Shown here: positions 43,896-52,249 of the stretch, piece after piece
Layout of the letters: each line of letters opens with the position of its first letter
Position numbering within the stretch: the stretch's first letter is position 1
From: Burkholderia arboris
Lineage (GTDB): Bacteria > Pseudomonadota > Gammaproteobacteria > Burkholderiales > Burkholderiaceae
Length of the DNA: 64,000 bases
Assembly: GCF_902499125.1 (NCBI RefSeq)
Contig: NZ_CABVPX010000029.1
Span: 1 to 64,000 of the forward strand
Direction of reading: 5' to 3'
Made by a program: the position numbers and the translations under genes
The notes under the pieces: model-generated
The model's input: only the letters and a program-made list of their open reading frames with translations
What the model was told of the DNA's origin: nothing
Database searches by the model: none

Positions 43896-45752
43896 ATGAA
43901 TTCGACGACAAGCGGCAACGGCGGTCGCCGTGCATGGCGTGCGGGCGTGTGGGCGGTCGCGTCCGCAACGGCAATCCTGGCCTTGTCAGGCTGTAACGAT
44001 CACGACGTGGAGGCGCCGGGAAGCGGCACGGCAACCGCCGCACTCGCATGCAACGACACGATGAAGACACGGTTCGTACCGGATGCGAACACCACCGTGA
44101 TTGCGGTGAAGGCGTTCAAGGCCGGCGATCCGCTCGTGCTGACGGCATCGGCCGCCACGTCCGCGACGCCCGTCGCCGGCAGCGACCTGTGTCTCGTCAA
44201 GTTGAACGTGGGCCCGGGCAACGCGGGGCCGGCGGGCGCACCGTCGACGTCGGCCGGCATCGGCATGGAGATCTGGCTGCCGGCGCCGGCGAACTGGAAT
44301 CACCGGATACACAACCTCGGCGGCGGTGGCTGGCAGGGCGGCGCGTATGACGACCCGACGCAGATCGCGAGTGCCGGCGGCGTGCCGGGCGCCGCGACGA
44401 TCGCGGCCACCGAGGGGGCCGCGGTCGGCACGACGGATACCGGGCATGCCGTCCCGAACGGTTCGTTCGCGATGAATCCCGATGGCACGATCAACACGAC
44501 GCTGTGGGGCGACTTCGCGCAGCGCAGCCTGCACGAACTCGCGCTGAAGACGAAGGCGCTGGTCGCCGCGTACTACGCGACGCCGCAGAAGTATGCGTAC
44601 TGGGACGGCTGTTCGACGGGCGGCCGGCAAGGCTACAACGAGGTGCAGAACAACCCGTCCGACTACGACGGCTACCTGAACGGTGCGCCGGCATTCAACT
44701 GGTCGAGGTTCATTACGGGCGAACTCTATCCGCAAGTCGTTGCGCAAAGCGATCTCGGCGGCGTCACGCTGACCGACGCGCAACAGGCGCTGCTGTCGGG
44801 CGCGGCCGTCAGCGCATGCGACTCGGTCGGCGGCCAGCATCTCGGTTACCTGATGGACCCGGCGCAGTGCCGCTACGATCCGGCGCAGGACGCGAACGTG
44901 CTGTGCTCGGGCGTGAAGATCGGCGCGGTCACCGGGACGAACACGACGGCCGCGTGCGTGACGGCCGCGCAGGCGACGGCGATGAACAAGACCTGGTACG
45001 GAATGACACGCGACGGGGCGGTGCCGGGCCCGGCCGCCGACATTGGCACGGGCACGTCGCTCGCGAGCAACCAGCTGTGGTTCGGGCTGATGCGCGGGAC
45101 GGTGACCGGTGCGCTGGCCGGCGCGTCGCCGTTCAGCATCTCGACCGACCTGGTCGCGCTGGAGCTGCAGGATCCGACGATGGCCGGGAGCAACTTCACG
45201 AACGCGACCGGAAACGGCGCGAACAGGTGGAAGGGGCTGGGCTATGCGGGTCTGGCGAACGCCTACGATCAGGGGATTGCATTGCAGCCGTCGTTCGGCA
45301 ACATCAATACCGACAATCCTGACCTGTCGGGGCTCGTGAAGGCCGGCGCGAAGGTGCTGCACTATCACGGCCTGGCCGATCCGCTGATCACGCCGTCGGG
45401 CAGCATCAACTACTACGAACGCGTGGCGGGCCGGATGGGCGGCATTCCGGCCGTCCAGCAGTTCGACCGGCTGTTCCTGGTGCCGGGCATGGGGCATTGC
45501 AGCGGCTATGGCGGCGTCAACGGCACCGCCGGCCCTGCGCAAACGGCCGATACGGTGCCGTTGCCGCATGCCGATCGCCAGGACCTGTATGCGCAGCTGG
45601 TCAACTGGGTCGAGAACGGGAGCGCGCCGGCCCGCATCACGCTGACGTCGGCGGACGGCAGCGCGAGCCAGCCCGTCTGCATGTATCCGTCGAAGGCGAC
45701 GTACAACGGCTCGGGGTCGATCAGGGACGCGGCGAACTATTCGTGCAAGTAA
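43896..45752 (+). CDS. Tannase/feruloyl esterase family lipoprotein
   Basis: A 618-residue protein. The N-terminal lipobox is LSGC (about residue 30). The tannase-family nucleophile region is YWDGCSTGGRQGYNEVQNNPSDYDG, where a disulfide links the Cys next to Ser with the Cys next to His (PGMGHCSGYGG, near the C-terminus). The catalytic Asp is in HYHGLADPLITP. It hydrolyses esters of aromatic acids such as gallate or ferulate. GACGGAGGGG lies before the ATG. It follows the porin next to the benzoate genes, consistent with supply of aromatic acids. Confidence 0.9.
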   Translation: MNSTTSGNGGRRAWRAGVWAVASATAILALSGCNDHDVEAPGSGTATAALACNDTMKTRFVPDANTTVIAVKAFKAGDPLVLTASAATSATPVAGSDLCLVKLNVGPGNAGPAGAPSTSAGIGMEIWLPAPANWNHRIHNLGGGGWQGGAYDDPTQIASAGGVPGAATIAATEGAAVGTTDTGHAVPNGSFAMNPDGTINTTLWGDFAQRSLHELALKTKALVAAYYATPQKYAYWDGCSTGGRQGYNEVQNNPSDYDGYLNGAPAFNWSRFITGELYPQVVAQSDLGGVTLTDAQQALLSGAAVSACDSVGGQHLGYLMDPAQCRYDPAQDANVLCSGVKIGAVTGTNTTAACVTAAQATAMNKTWYGMTRDGAVPGPAADIGTGTSLASNQLWFGLMRGTVTGALAGASPFSISTDLVALELQDPTMAGSNFTNATGNGANRWKGLGYAGLANAYDQGIALQPSFGNINTDNPDLSGLVKAGAKVLHYHGLADPLITPSGSINYYERVAGRMGGIPAVQQFDRLFLVPGMGHCSGYGGVNGTAGPAQTADTVPLPHADRQDLYAQLVNWVENGSAPARITLTSADGSASQPVCMYPSKATYNGSGSIRDAANYSCK

Positions 45753-46166
45753 GGGCGGACACCACGTCGCCCATGCGCGGGCGGCGGCGATGCGTTGCGT
45801 CAGGCAGGCCGCAGGTGCCGGACGCACCGTGACCGCGGTGATTCGCTGGCTCGTCGATGCAATCGCGCGCAATGCGAGTACGCTGACCGGATCGCACATC
45901 GACGAAGCCGGGGGCGTGACCGGTATTCGCCGGCGCGGTATGTGCCGCGTGGCTGGATGGTGGGTGTTGCGGCGGGCCGCGCCAGGCCCCGGTGCCCGTC
46001 TTGCGGTCCGCTTGCGCGGCCGTTGGCGGCGCGGCATGCGGATTGCTGCGCCGCCAGGTCGCCCGGGCTGGCGTTGCCGGCTTCGCGGCGACAGCCGTAC
46101 GACACGCATTCGGCGCGTGGGGCTGCCGTCCCGACAGCCGCGCAGCGTCTCATCCGGAGAAAACCG
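45753..46166. other. Intergenic region, no gene seen
   Basis: About 410 GC-rich bases between the tannase and DUF1641 genes. Open frames here lack ribosome sites and family features. Confidence 0.35.
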
Positions 46167-46649
46167 ATGACCGAACGCCCATCCCCCGATACGATACCGC
46201 CGCACGCGGAGCCCAGTGCGCACGACGCGCTTGAACACCTGCTCGGCAGCCTGCACCGGCATGGTTTCCTGCATTTCGCGAACGAGGTCGTCAGCGCGAA
46301 TGCGCGGCTGGCCGACACGTTCGTCGACGCGCTCGACAAGCCCGGCATGCAAAGCGGGATGCAGAATCTTGCGGTGCTGCTGATGGCGCTGTCGCGCATT
46401 CCGCCCGAGCAGTTCGGCAAGGCCGTGTTCGCGGCGGCCGACGCGCTGCATCATGTCGGCGCATGGCAGCCGGCGCAGCATGAGCACGTTGCGCCCGGCG
46501 TGCGCGGCGCGTACCGGCTGCTGCACGACGAGGCGCTGTGGGATGCGCTGACGCCGTTGCTCGAGGGCCTGAAGGTGTTCGCGCAAGGGCTCGCGCGCGA
46601 TCCGCAGTCGCCCGTTACCCCGCCCGGCGAGAAGACTGCCGGCACGTGA
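46167..46649 (+). CDS. DUF1641 domain protein
   Basis: A 160-residue protein. The central segment LAVLLMALSRIPPEQFGKAVFAAADALHHVG is typical of DUF1641 proteins, a family often encoded near formate dehydrogenase subunits in other bacteria. CCGGAG precedes the ATG. There is no catalytic motif, and it converges on the OmpR-type regulator. Function unknown. Confidence 0.7.
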   Translation: MTERPSPDTIPPHAEPSAHDALEHLLGSLHRHGFLHFANEVVSANARLADTFVDALDKPGMQSGMQNLAVLLMALSRIPPEQFGKAVFAAADALHHVGAWQPAQHEHVAPGVRGAYRLLHDEALWDALTPLLEGLKVFAQGLARDPQSPVTPPGEKTAGT

Positions 46650-46700
46650 TGCGACGCACCGGGCGACGGCGAAGCCGCGTGCCATCGCCGGCGCACGGCG

Positions 46701-47411
46701 TCATTCCCAGGCGTGCTTGCTGAACTGATAGCCCCGGGAGCGGATGGTCTTGATCCGTTTCGGTTCGGTGGCGTCGTCGCGCAGCTTGCGGCGCAGCTTC
46801 GAGATGCGGCCGTCGATCGAGCGATCGAGGCCGTCGAACGCGATGCCGCGCAGCAACAGCGTCAGGTCTTCCCGGCTGACCACTTCGCCGGCGCGGCAGA
46901 CCAGCGCCCACAGCAGGTCGAATTCGGTCGATGTCAGGCGCGGCATGCTGCCGTCGGGAAGACGCACGCGGCGATCGGCCCGGTCGATCGAGAACTTGCC
47001 GAACACGAATCGCTGCGGCGAATCCGGCAGGCGCTCGTCCGCAGGCAGGCGCGTTCGCCGCAGTTGCGCCTTGATCCGCGCAAGCAGGAGGCGCGGCTCG
47101 ACCGGTTTGCGGAGAAAGTCGTCCGCACCCAGCTCCAGGCCGAGCAGTTCGTCGAACGGTTCGTCGCGGGCCGTCACCATGATGATGGTGCCGTCGTATT
47201 GCACGCGCGCCTCGCGGCAGATCTCGAAGCCGTCCTTGCCCGGCAGGTTGATGTCGAGCAGCACCAGGTCGGGACGGTTCGCGACGATGGTGGCGACGGC
47301 GCCGCCGCCGTCGAACAGCGTGTCCACCTGGTAGTGATGCTTGCGCAGATAGTCGGCGATCAGCGCGGACAGAGGAACGTCGTCTTCGACGAGCAGGATT
47401 CGGATGGGCAT
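46701..47411 (-). CDS. OmpR-family response regulator, orphan
   Basis: A 236-residue two-domain regulator. The receiver has IRILLVEDD, the phospho-Asp in VLLDINLPG, and Lys in LRKPVEP. A winged-helix DNA-binding domain follows (LTSTEFDLLWAL, IKTIRSRGYQF). It resembles RstA-type regulators. The start at 47411 (MPIRILLV) matches the family. No histidine kinase gene is adjacent, so its partner lies elsewhere. Confidence 0.9.
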   Translation of the reverse strand: MPIRILLVEDDVPLSALIADYLRKHHYQVDTLFDGGGAVATIVANRPDLVLLDINLPGKDGFEICREARVQYDGTIIMVTARDEPFDELLGLELGADDFLRKPVEPRLLLARIKAQLRRTRLPADERLPDSPQRFVFGKFSIDRADRRVRLPDGSMPRLTSTEFDLLWALVCRAGEVVSREDLTLLLRGIAFDGLDRSIDGRISKLRRKLRDDATEPKRIKTIRSRGYQFSKHAWE

Positions 47412-47999
47412 CGCTGAACGAGGGGGCAAAACGGGAAAGTGGCGAGCGGTCAGGCCCAGTCCGGACGCGTCATGGCTGAAGCGACGTGGATGATACTGCG
47501 CAACATTCCGCCGGAATGTGACGAAATCTGATTCGTTCGGTGAGCTTATCTATGGGGAAAGCGTCGCCGCCGGGCGCGAAGCGCATCGCCGGCGGCACGA
47601 GGCCGCGCCCGTGGTCGAAACGGTTCAACGCGATATCCGGCGCGGCACGGACGAGCGGGTGCGATCGGGCATCGTTCAGACGAAAACGTTTGCGGCAATC
47701 CGCTGCCGCGAAGGTCGTGCATCCGGGCCGAGCCCAGGCCGGGCAAGGTTACTCGACATATAATTACAAAATATTACCGACGTGGCCGGGCGCCGCTCCC
47801 TACAATCCTCGCACCTGACACGCGCGCACGACGCAGCGCGATTTCGTCCGTTTCCCGGACGTATCGGCTGCGGGTTTCGACGACGCGTCGAGCCCTGTCG
47901 CTCATGCGCGGAATCGCATGCGTGCGTGCCGGATTGACGCCGCGCCGGCGCCCGACGGGCAGGCAGACAGGCGAAACCAATAACAGACGGGGATGCGAA
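47412..47999. other. Intergenic region with an AT-rich patch
   Basis: About 590 bases without a supported gene. A strongly AT-rich patch (about 47755-47780) contains TATAAT at 47759-47764, but no good -35 precedes it. It could be the promoter region of the FliT-like gene. Confidence 0.35.
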
Positions 48000-48407
48000 A
48001 TGACGCCGTTGCAAGTCGTCCAGAGTCTCGACGCGCTGACGCACGCGATCGAAGTTGCCGTTGCGCGGGCTGACTGGAGCGAGGCCGTGCGGGCCGCCGG
48101 GAGACGTTCGAGATTCGTGGTCGCCCTTGGGGCCGATCAACCGGACGAGGTCATGTCGGCGCTCAGGCGAATGCAGGAGATCGATGTCCGGATCTCCACC
48201 GCCGCACGCGAAACGTTGCAGGCGCTCGTCGCGGAGGGCTGGGCGGCGTTGCACGACACGCGGGCGGCGACGAACGCGTCGAAGGCGGAGCCGCGGCTCT
48301 ACGAGGCGGGCGCAGCGGCCGCGCGCTGTGCGGCCCGCGCGGGCCTCCGGTTCACGTTCCGTCCGGCAACGCGACGCCGATATCCGCTTTCTCCGGTGGT
48401 GGGATGA
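48000..48407 (+). CDS. FliT-like helical protein
   Basis: A 135-residue protein. The first 95 residues are helical with the pattern LTHAIEVAVARADWSEAVRAAGRRSRFV...EIDVRISTAARETLQALV, reminiscent of the flagellar chaperone FliT (export chaperone for the filament cap). No other flagellar genes are nearby, so the assignment is tentative. ATG at 48000 has GGGG upstream. Its stop overlaps the next ATG. Confidence 0.5.
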   Translation: MTPLQVVQSLDALTHAIEVAVARADWSEAVRAAGRRSRFVVALGADQPDEVMSALRRMQEIDVRISTAARETLQALVAEGWAALHDTRAATNASKAEPRLYEAGAAAARCAARAGLRFTFRPATRRRYPLSPVVG

Positions 48408-48625
48408 AATTCAGAAAACGCACCAGCTATGTCGATGCAACCCGGTGGTTCGTCGAGGGCGACCATGACCGCGTGGAGCATCATCGGGGCATGTGGGCGG
48501 TCGCGACGCCGGAAGGCTGGCGTCCGGTGAAGCCGGGCGACTGGATCCTGCTCGACGCATGCGGGCACTGCTGGCCGATGGACCACGATCTGTTCGAGCG
48601 TTTCTACGAACCGGCTGCCGAGTGA
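48404..48625 (+). CDS. Small protein resembling phage-type PGDW/PGDY proteins
   Basis: A 73-residue protein starting in the ATGA overlap with the FliT-like gene. The pattern MKFRKR..YVDATRWF...WRPVKPGDWILLD.....WPM....FERFYEP is that of small proteins often annotated in prophages (KFRKKP...PGDYI...F...YEP). Here it stands alone, without other phage genes. Function unknown. Confidence 0.6.
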   Translation: MKFRKRTSYVDATRWFVEGDHDRVEHHRGMWAVATPEGWRPVKPGDWILLDACGHCWPMDHDLFERFYEPAAE

Positions 48626-48654
48626 CGCGAGCGACGGCGATCGCGACGCCCACG

Positions 48655-49194
48655 CTACCGGCTCGTGCGCGAAAACATCAACGAATCGGCGTCGTTGAAG
48701 CGGATGCGCCGCGGCTCGCCGTAACCTGCCTTTTCCGCCACGCGGATCGACGCGACGTTGGTCGGCGCAATCAGGCACATGCTGCGCTCGAACCGCTGCT
48801 GCGCATCGAGCCACGCCAGTGCGGCCGCAAGCGCCTCGGTCGCATAGCCCTTGCCGTGTGCCCAGGTCGCGAGTGCCCAGCCGGCTTCCGGCACGCCGCG
48901 AATCGGCGGCTCGATGTTCCGGTGGAAATCCGCGAAGCCGAGATCGCCGACGTAACGGCCCGACGCCTTTTCGCGGATCGCCCAGTAGCCGTAGCCGAGC
49001 AGCGGCCACAGCCCGCGATACGCGAGCAGCCGCATCCACGAATCGCGCGGCGCGGACGGCTGGCCGTTGAAGATGTGCGCGACGACGTCGGGCTCGGCCC
49101 ACATCGCGGCGAGCGCGTCGAAGTCGCCGAGCGGATGGCCTTCGAGGACGAGGCGCGGCGTATCGAGAACGGGCGGGGAAGAAACGGGCGGCAT
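48655..49194 (-). CDS. GNAT family N-acetyltransferase (RimJ/RimL type)
   Basis: A 179-residue acetyltransferase. RLVLEGHPLGDFDALAAMWAEPDVV is the start typical of RimJ/RimL-like GNATs, with a conserved acetyl-CoA region YVGDLGFADF...GYATEALAAALAWL. The substrate (protein N-terminus or small molecule) is not known. It follows the agaR-type gene by 33 nt in the same direction and may be the last gene of that transcript. Confidence 0.82.
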   Translation of the reverse strand: MPPVSSPPVLDTPRLVLEGHPLGDFDALAAMWAEPDVVAHIFNGQPSAPRDSWMRLLAYRGLWPLLGYGYWAIREKASGRYVGDLGFADFHRNIEPPIRGVPEAGWALATWAHGKGYATEALAAALAWLDAQQRFERSMCLIAPTNVASIRVAEKAGYGEPRRIRFNDADSLMFSRTSR

Positions 49195-49227
49195 CGGGGT
49201 TTCCGGAAAGGGGAGCGTCGGGCGCGG

Positions 49228-50046
49228 CTAGACCGTCAGCACGTCGATGCCGCGCTGACGCAGATCGTCGACCACGGCCGCATCGGCGCCGGTATCGGTG
49301 ATCAGCATGTCGAGCTGCTCGACGCTCGCGATCACCGACAGGTTGCGCTTCATCAGTTTCGACGAATCGGCAACCGCGATCACCTGGCGCGAGATCTTCA
49401 GCATCTGCGCGTTCAGCTGCGCCTCGAGCAGGTGTGGCGTCATCAGGCCGATCTCGGGATCGAGGCTGTCGACGCCGAGGAACAGCCGGTCCGCATACAG
49501 CCCCTGCAGCGCGACGACGGCCTGCGGCCCCGACAGCGAATAGGAGTTCGGCCGAAGCTGCCCGCCGGGCATGATCAGGTTGATGTGCGGCGCGGCCGCG
49601 AGCAGCACGGCCACGTTCAGCGCATTCGTGATCACGTTCAGCGACTGCAGCTTCATCGTGACGATCTGCTTTGCGATTTCCTCGGTCGTGCTGCCCGAGT
49701 CGAGCAGGATCGTCTCGCCGTCGCCGATCAGCGCGGCGGCGGCCGTCGCGATGCGCACCTTCTCCGCGTGACGGAGCTTCTGCTTGACCGCGATCGGCAC
49801 CTCGTCGCTTTCGCGCAGCACGAGCGCGCCGCCGTGCGTGCGCAGCACCGCGCCGGCCGCCGCGAGCGCGTTCAGGTCGCTGCGCACCGTGACGAGCGAA
49901 ATGCCGAACCGCTCGGCCAGCTCCTCGACGGTGACTTTCTCCCGTTCGCGCACCAGCTCGCAGATCAGGCGGCGGCGTTCCTCGACGAGCAACGGCGCGT
50001 GATCGACGGCAGGCGGGGGAGGCACTCTGTGAGCGGGCATGTCCAT
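49228..50046 (-). CDS. agaR: DeoR-family regulator, AgaR type
   Basis: A 272-residue repressor. The N-terminal DeoR HTH has LLVEERRRLICELV, VTVEELAERFGISLVTVRSDLNAL and GAVLRTHGGAL (about 17-75). A C-terminal sugar-phosphate isomerase-like sensor follows with DSGSTTEEIA and the ADSSKLMKR region. AgaR regulators respond to amino-sugar phosphates and bind repeated CTTTC elements. Such elements occur as a perfect inverted repeat in the divergent promoter at 54594-54645. ATG at 50046 or 50040. It is downstream of the kinase gene, 28 nt away. Confidence 0.88.
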   Translation of the reverse strand: MDMPAHRVPPPPAVDHAPLLVEERRRLICELVREREKVTVEELAERFGISLVTVRSDLNALAAAGAVLRTHGGALVLRESDEVPIAVKQKLRHAEKVRIATAAAALIGDGETILLDSGSTTEEIAKQIVTMKLQSLNVITNALNVAVLLAAAPHINLIMPGGQLRPNSYSLSGPQAVVALQGLYADRLFLGVDSLDPEIGLMTPHLLEAQLNAQMLKISRQVIAVADSSKLMKRNLSVIASVEQLDMLITDTGADAAVVDDLRQRGIDVLTV

Positions 50047-50074
50047 TTCGGCAAGACAGGGAGCCGAAATGATA

Positions 50075-51049
50075 TCAAAACCCCTGCCCGGGCTGGAGCG
50101 CACGCAATGCCGACGGATCGAGCGGCCGGCCCGCCAGCCGGGCCGCGTGGACGGCCGCGCCGACATGCGGGCCGAGCCGCGGTGCGGTAAGCACCGCTTG
50201 AGGCACGCAGCGGGCGAGCGCGTCGCGCAGCGGATCGAGCACGAGCGCGCCCGCATTGAACACGCCGCCCGAATACGACACGGGCAGCGGCTGGCCGGGC
50301 GGCCAGTCGAGCGCGCGGGCGACGCCGGCCGCGAGTTGCGCGAGCTCGTCCGTCCCGCGTTCGAGCAGCGTGTGCGCTTCGGCGTCGCCCGCGCGTGCCG
50401 CGTCGATCACGAGCCGCGACAGTTGCGCGAAGCGGCTGCGCACGGCGCCCGAATTCACGGCCGCGCACAGGTCGAGATCGTGGTCGAGCGAAAAGTGCGT
50501 GCGCACGATGTCGAACAGCGGCCCGCGCGCGGCGCGGCCGTCGGCCATCCGCGAGAACGCGGCGAGCCCTTCGCGCGCGAGCCAGTAGGCCGAGCCCTCG
50601 TCGCCGAAGATCTCGCCCCAGCCGCCGCAGCGCGCGGCGCGGCCTTCGAGTTGCCCGTACGCGATCGACCCGGTGCCGGCGACGATGCTGATACCGTCGC
50701 CGCCGGCCAGCGTGCCGGCCCAGCTGCACACCATGTCGTTGCCGATCCGGTAGCGCTCGCGCGCGAACAGCGGCGCGAGCAGGCCGTCGAGCTCGGGCAG
50801 CAGGCGGCTGTCCTCGCCGTACGCGGGCAAGCCGGCGAATGCATACGCGATCTCGTCGCGTGCGACGTCCGCCGCGGCCAGCACGGCGTGCACGCCGTCG
50901 GCGAGCAGCGTGCGCAGCGCGTCCATGCCGATCTCGAGGTAATAGCTGGTGGTCGTTTCGTGGCGCGCGAGCACACGGCCGTGCGGGTCGATCACCAGGA
51001 ACGCGGTCTTGGTGCCGCCGCCGTCGATGCCGAGAAAGAGTGGAGTCAT
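50075..51049 (-). CDS. BadF/BadG-type sugar kinase (amino-sugar kinase)
   Basis: A 324-residue ASKHA-fold kinase. Visible motifs are the phosphate loop FLGIDGGGTKTAFLVID (about 6-22), IVAGTGSIAYG and GGWGEIFGDEGSAYWL, as in N-acetylglucosamine kinases of the BadF/BadG/BcrA family. In this context it most likely phosphorylates galactosamine or N-acetylgalactosamine at C6 after non-PTS uptake (AgaK role); that is inference. It starts in the ATGA overlap with the agaS stop. Confidence 0.85.
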   Translation of the reverse strand: MTPLFLGIDGGGTKTAFLVIDPHGRVLARHETTTSYYLEIGMDALRTLLADGVHAVLAAADVARDEIAYAFAGLPAYGEDSRLLPELDGLLAPLFARERYRIGNDMVCSWAGTLAGGDGISIVAGTGSIAYGQLEGRAARCGGWGEIFGDEGSAYWLAREGLAAFSRMADGRAARGPLFDIVRTHFSLDHDLDLCAAVNSGAVRSRFAQLSRLVIDAARAGDAEAHTLLERGTDELAQLAAGVARALDWPPGQPLPVSYSGGVFNAGALVLDPLRDALARCVPQAVLTAPRLGPHVGAAVHAARLAGRPLDPSALRALQPGQGF

Positions 51050-52227
51050 GTGGGCTGCCCCGCATACGGATGAATGGTGACGCCGGCGACGACGCGGTTG
51101 ACCGTGCCGGACGCGCTCGGGTTGTCGGGCGTGAGCCCGAGCCGCAGCGACGCAAGCAGCGCGAAGCACTGCGCGAGGATCAGCGCGACGGGCGCGAGCG
51201 CGAGGTCGGGCAGGCCGGGCGGCAGCGGCACCGTCAGGTCGTCGTCGGACGGCGGCAGCGTCCCGGTGGTGCCCGCGCCGTCGGCTGCCGCGACGCCGAT
51301 CGACAGTATGCCGGCCGCGCGGTTTTCGCGCCGCAGTTCGCGCAGCAGGTCGAGATCGTAGCGGCGCGTATGCGGATCGCCGGACAGCAGCACGACGACG
51401 AGCGTGCGTTCGTCGAGGAACGTCTTCGGGCCGTGCCGGAAGCCGAGCGGCGATTCGGCCATCGCGACGATCAGCCCGTCGGTCAGTTCCAGCAGCTTCA
51501 GCGCGGCTTCGCGCGCGAGCCCGAGCAGCGCGCCGCTGCCGAGATACACGACGCGCTCGGGCAACTGCCGCACGTGCGCGGCGATGCGCGACGCCTGTTC
51601 GCGCAGCAGCGTGCGCGCGGCGTCGGCCAGCGGCCCGACCGGCATGCCGGCCACGCCGAACGCCCAGGCCGCACCGAGCAGCATGCCGCTGAAACTGGAC
51701 GTCATCGCGAACGCCTGATCGTGCGTCGCCTCCGGCAGCAGCACGACGTGCGCGCGCGGATGCGTACCGAGGCGGCGGTTCAGCAAGCCGTCGGCCGCGC
51801 ATGTAAAGACGAGATGGCGGCAACCGTCGACGAAGCGGTCCGCGAGGTCGACGGCCGCGACGCTTTCGGGGCTGTTGCCCGAGCGCGCGAACGAGACCAG
51901 CAGCGTCGGCACGCCAGGCTGCAGCGTGTCGCCGGGATTCGCGACGATGTCGGTGGTGGCCACCGCTTCGACGCGGCCGCCGAAGCGGTGCCGCAGCGCG
52001 GGCACGAGGCACTGTCCGATGAACGCCGAACTGCCGGCGCCCGTCAGGACGATGCGCAGGCGCACGTCGGCGAGCAGTGGCGCAAGAAACGCGTCGAGCG
52101 CCGCGCGTTGCGCGTCGACGACGGCATGCACGTCGGGCCAGACGTCGGGTTGCTGGGCGATTTCGCGGGCCGTGTGAGCGGCGTGGCGGCGGGTGAGGTC
52201 GGCGGGATCGAGGTCGAGAAATTCCAT
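51046..52227 (-). CDS. agaS: SIS-domain amino-sugar-phosphate deaminase/isomerase, AgaS type
   Basis: A 393-residue protein with two SIS sugar-isomerase domains. It has RIVLTGAGSSAFIGQ, SFARSGNSPES, and the second domain region VYLGSGALLGLAREAALKLLELTDGLIVAMAESPLGFRHGPKTFL. This is the AgaS/GlmS-C-like pattern; AgaS converts galactosamine-6-phosphate to tagatose-6-phosphate plus ammonia. ATG at 52227 (MEFLDLDP); no strong Shine-Dalgarno. It lies in the middle of the aga operon. Confidence 0.9.
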   Translation of the reverse strand: MEFLDLDPADLTRRHAAHTAREIAQQPDVWPDVHAVVDAQRAALDAFLAPLLADVRLRIVLTGAGSSAFIGQCLVPALRHRFGGRVEAVATTDIVANPGDTLQPGVPTLLVSFARSGNSPESVAAVDLADRFVDGCRHLVFTCAADGLLNRRLGTHPRAHVVLLPEATHDQAFAMTSSFSGMLLGAAWAFGVAGMPVGPLADAARTLLREQASRIAAHVRQLPERVVYLGSGALLGLAREAALKLLELTDGLIVAMAESPLGFRHGPKTFLDERTLVVVLLSGDPHTRRYDLDLLRELRRENRAAGILSIGVAAADGAGTTGTLPPSDDDLTVPLPPGLPDLALAPVALILAQCFALLASLRLGLTPDNPSASGTVNRVVAGVTIHPYAGQPT

Positions 52228-52249
52228 GAGCAGATCTGAGGAGAGTCGG

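Noticed and set aside
43986..46685. 899-codon open frame opposite the tannase gene
   Set aside because: Antisense shadow without family features; the tannase on the plus strand is complete with signal peptide.
48404..48625. Prophage remnant suggested by the PGDW-type small protein
   Set aside because: No other phage gene, integrase or att-like repeat is nearby; it is part of a two-gene overlap with a host-like gene.
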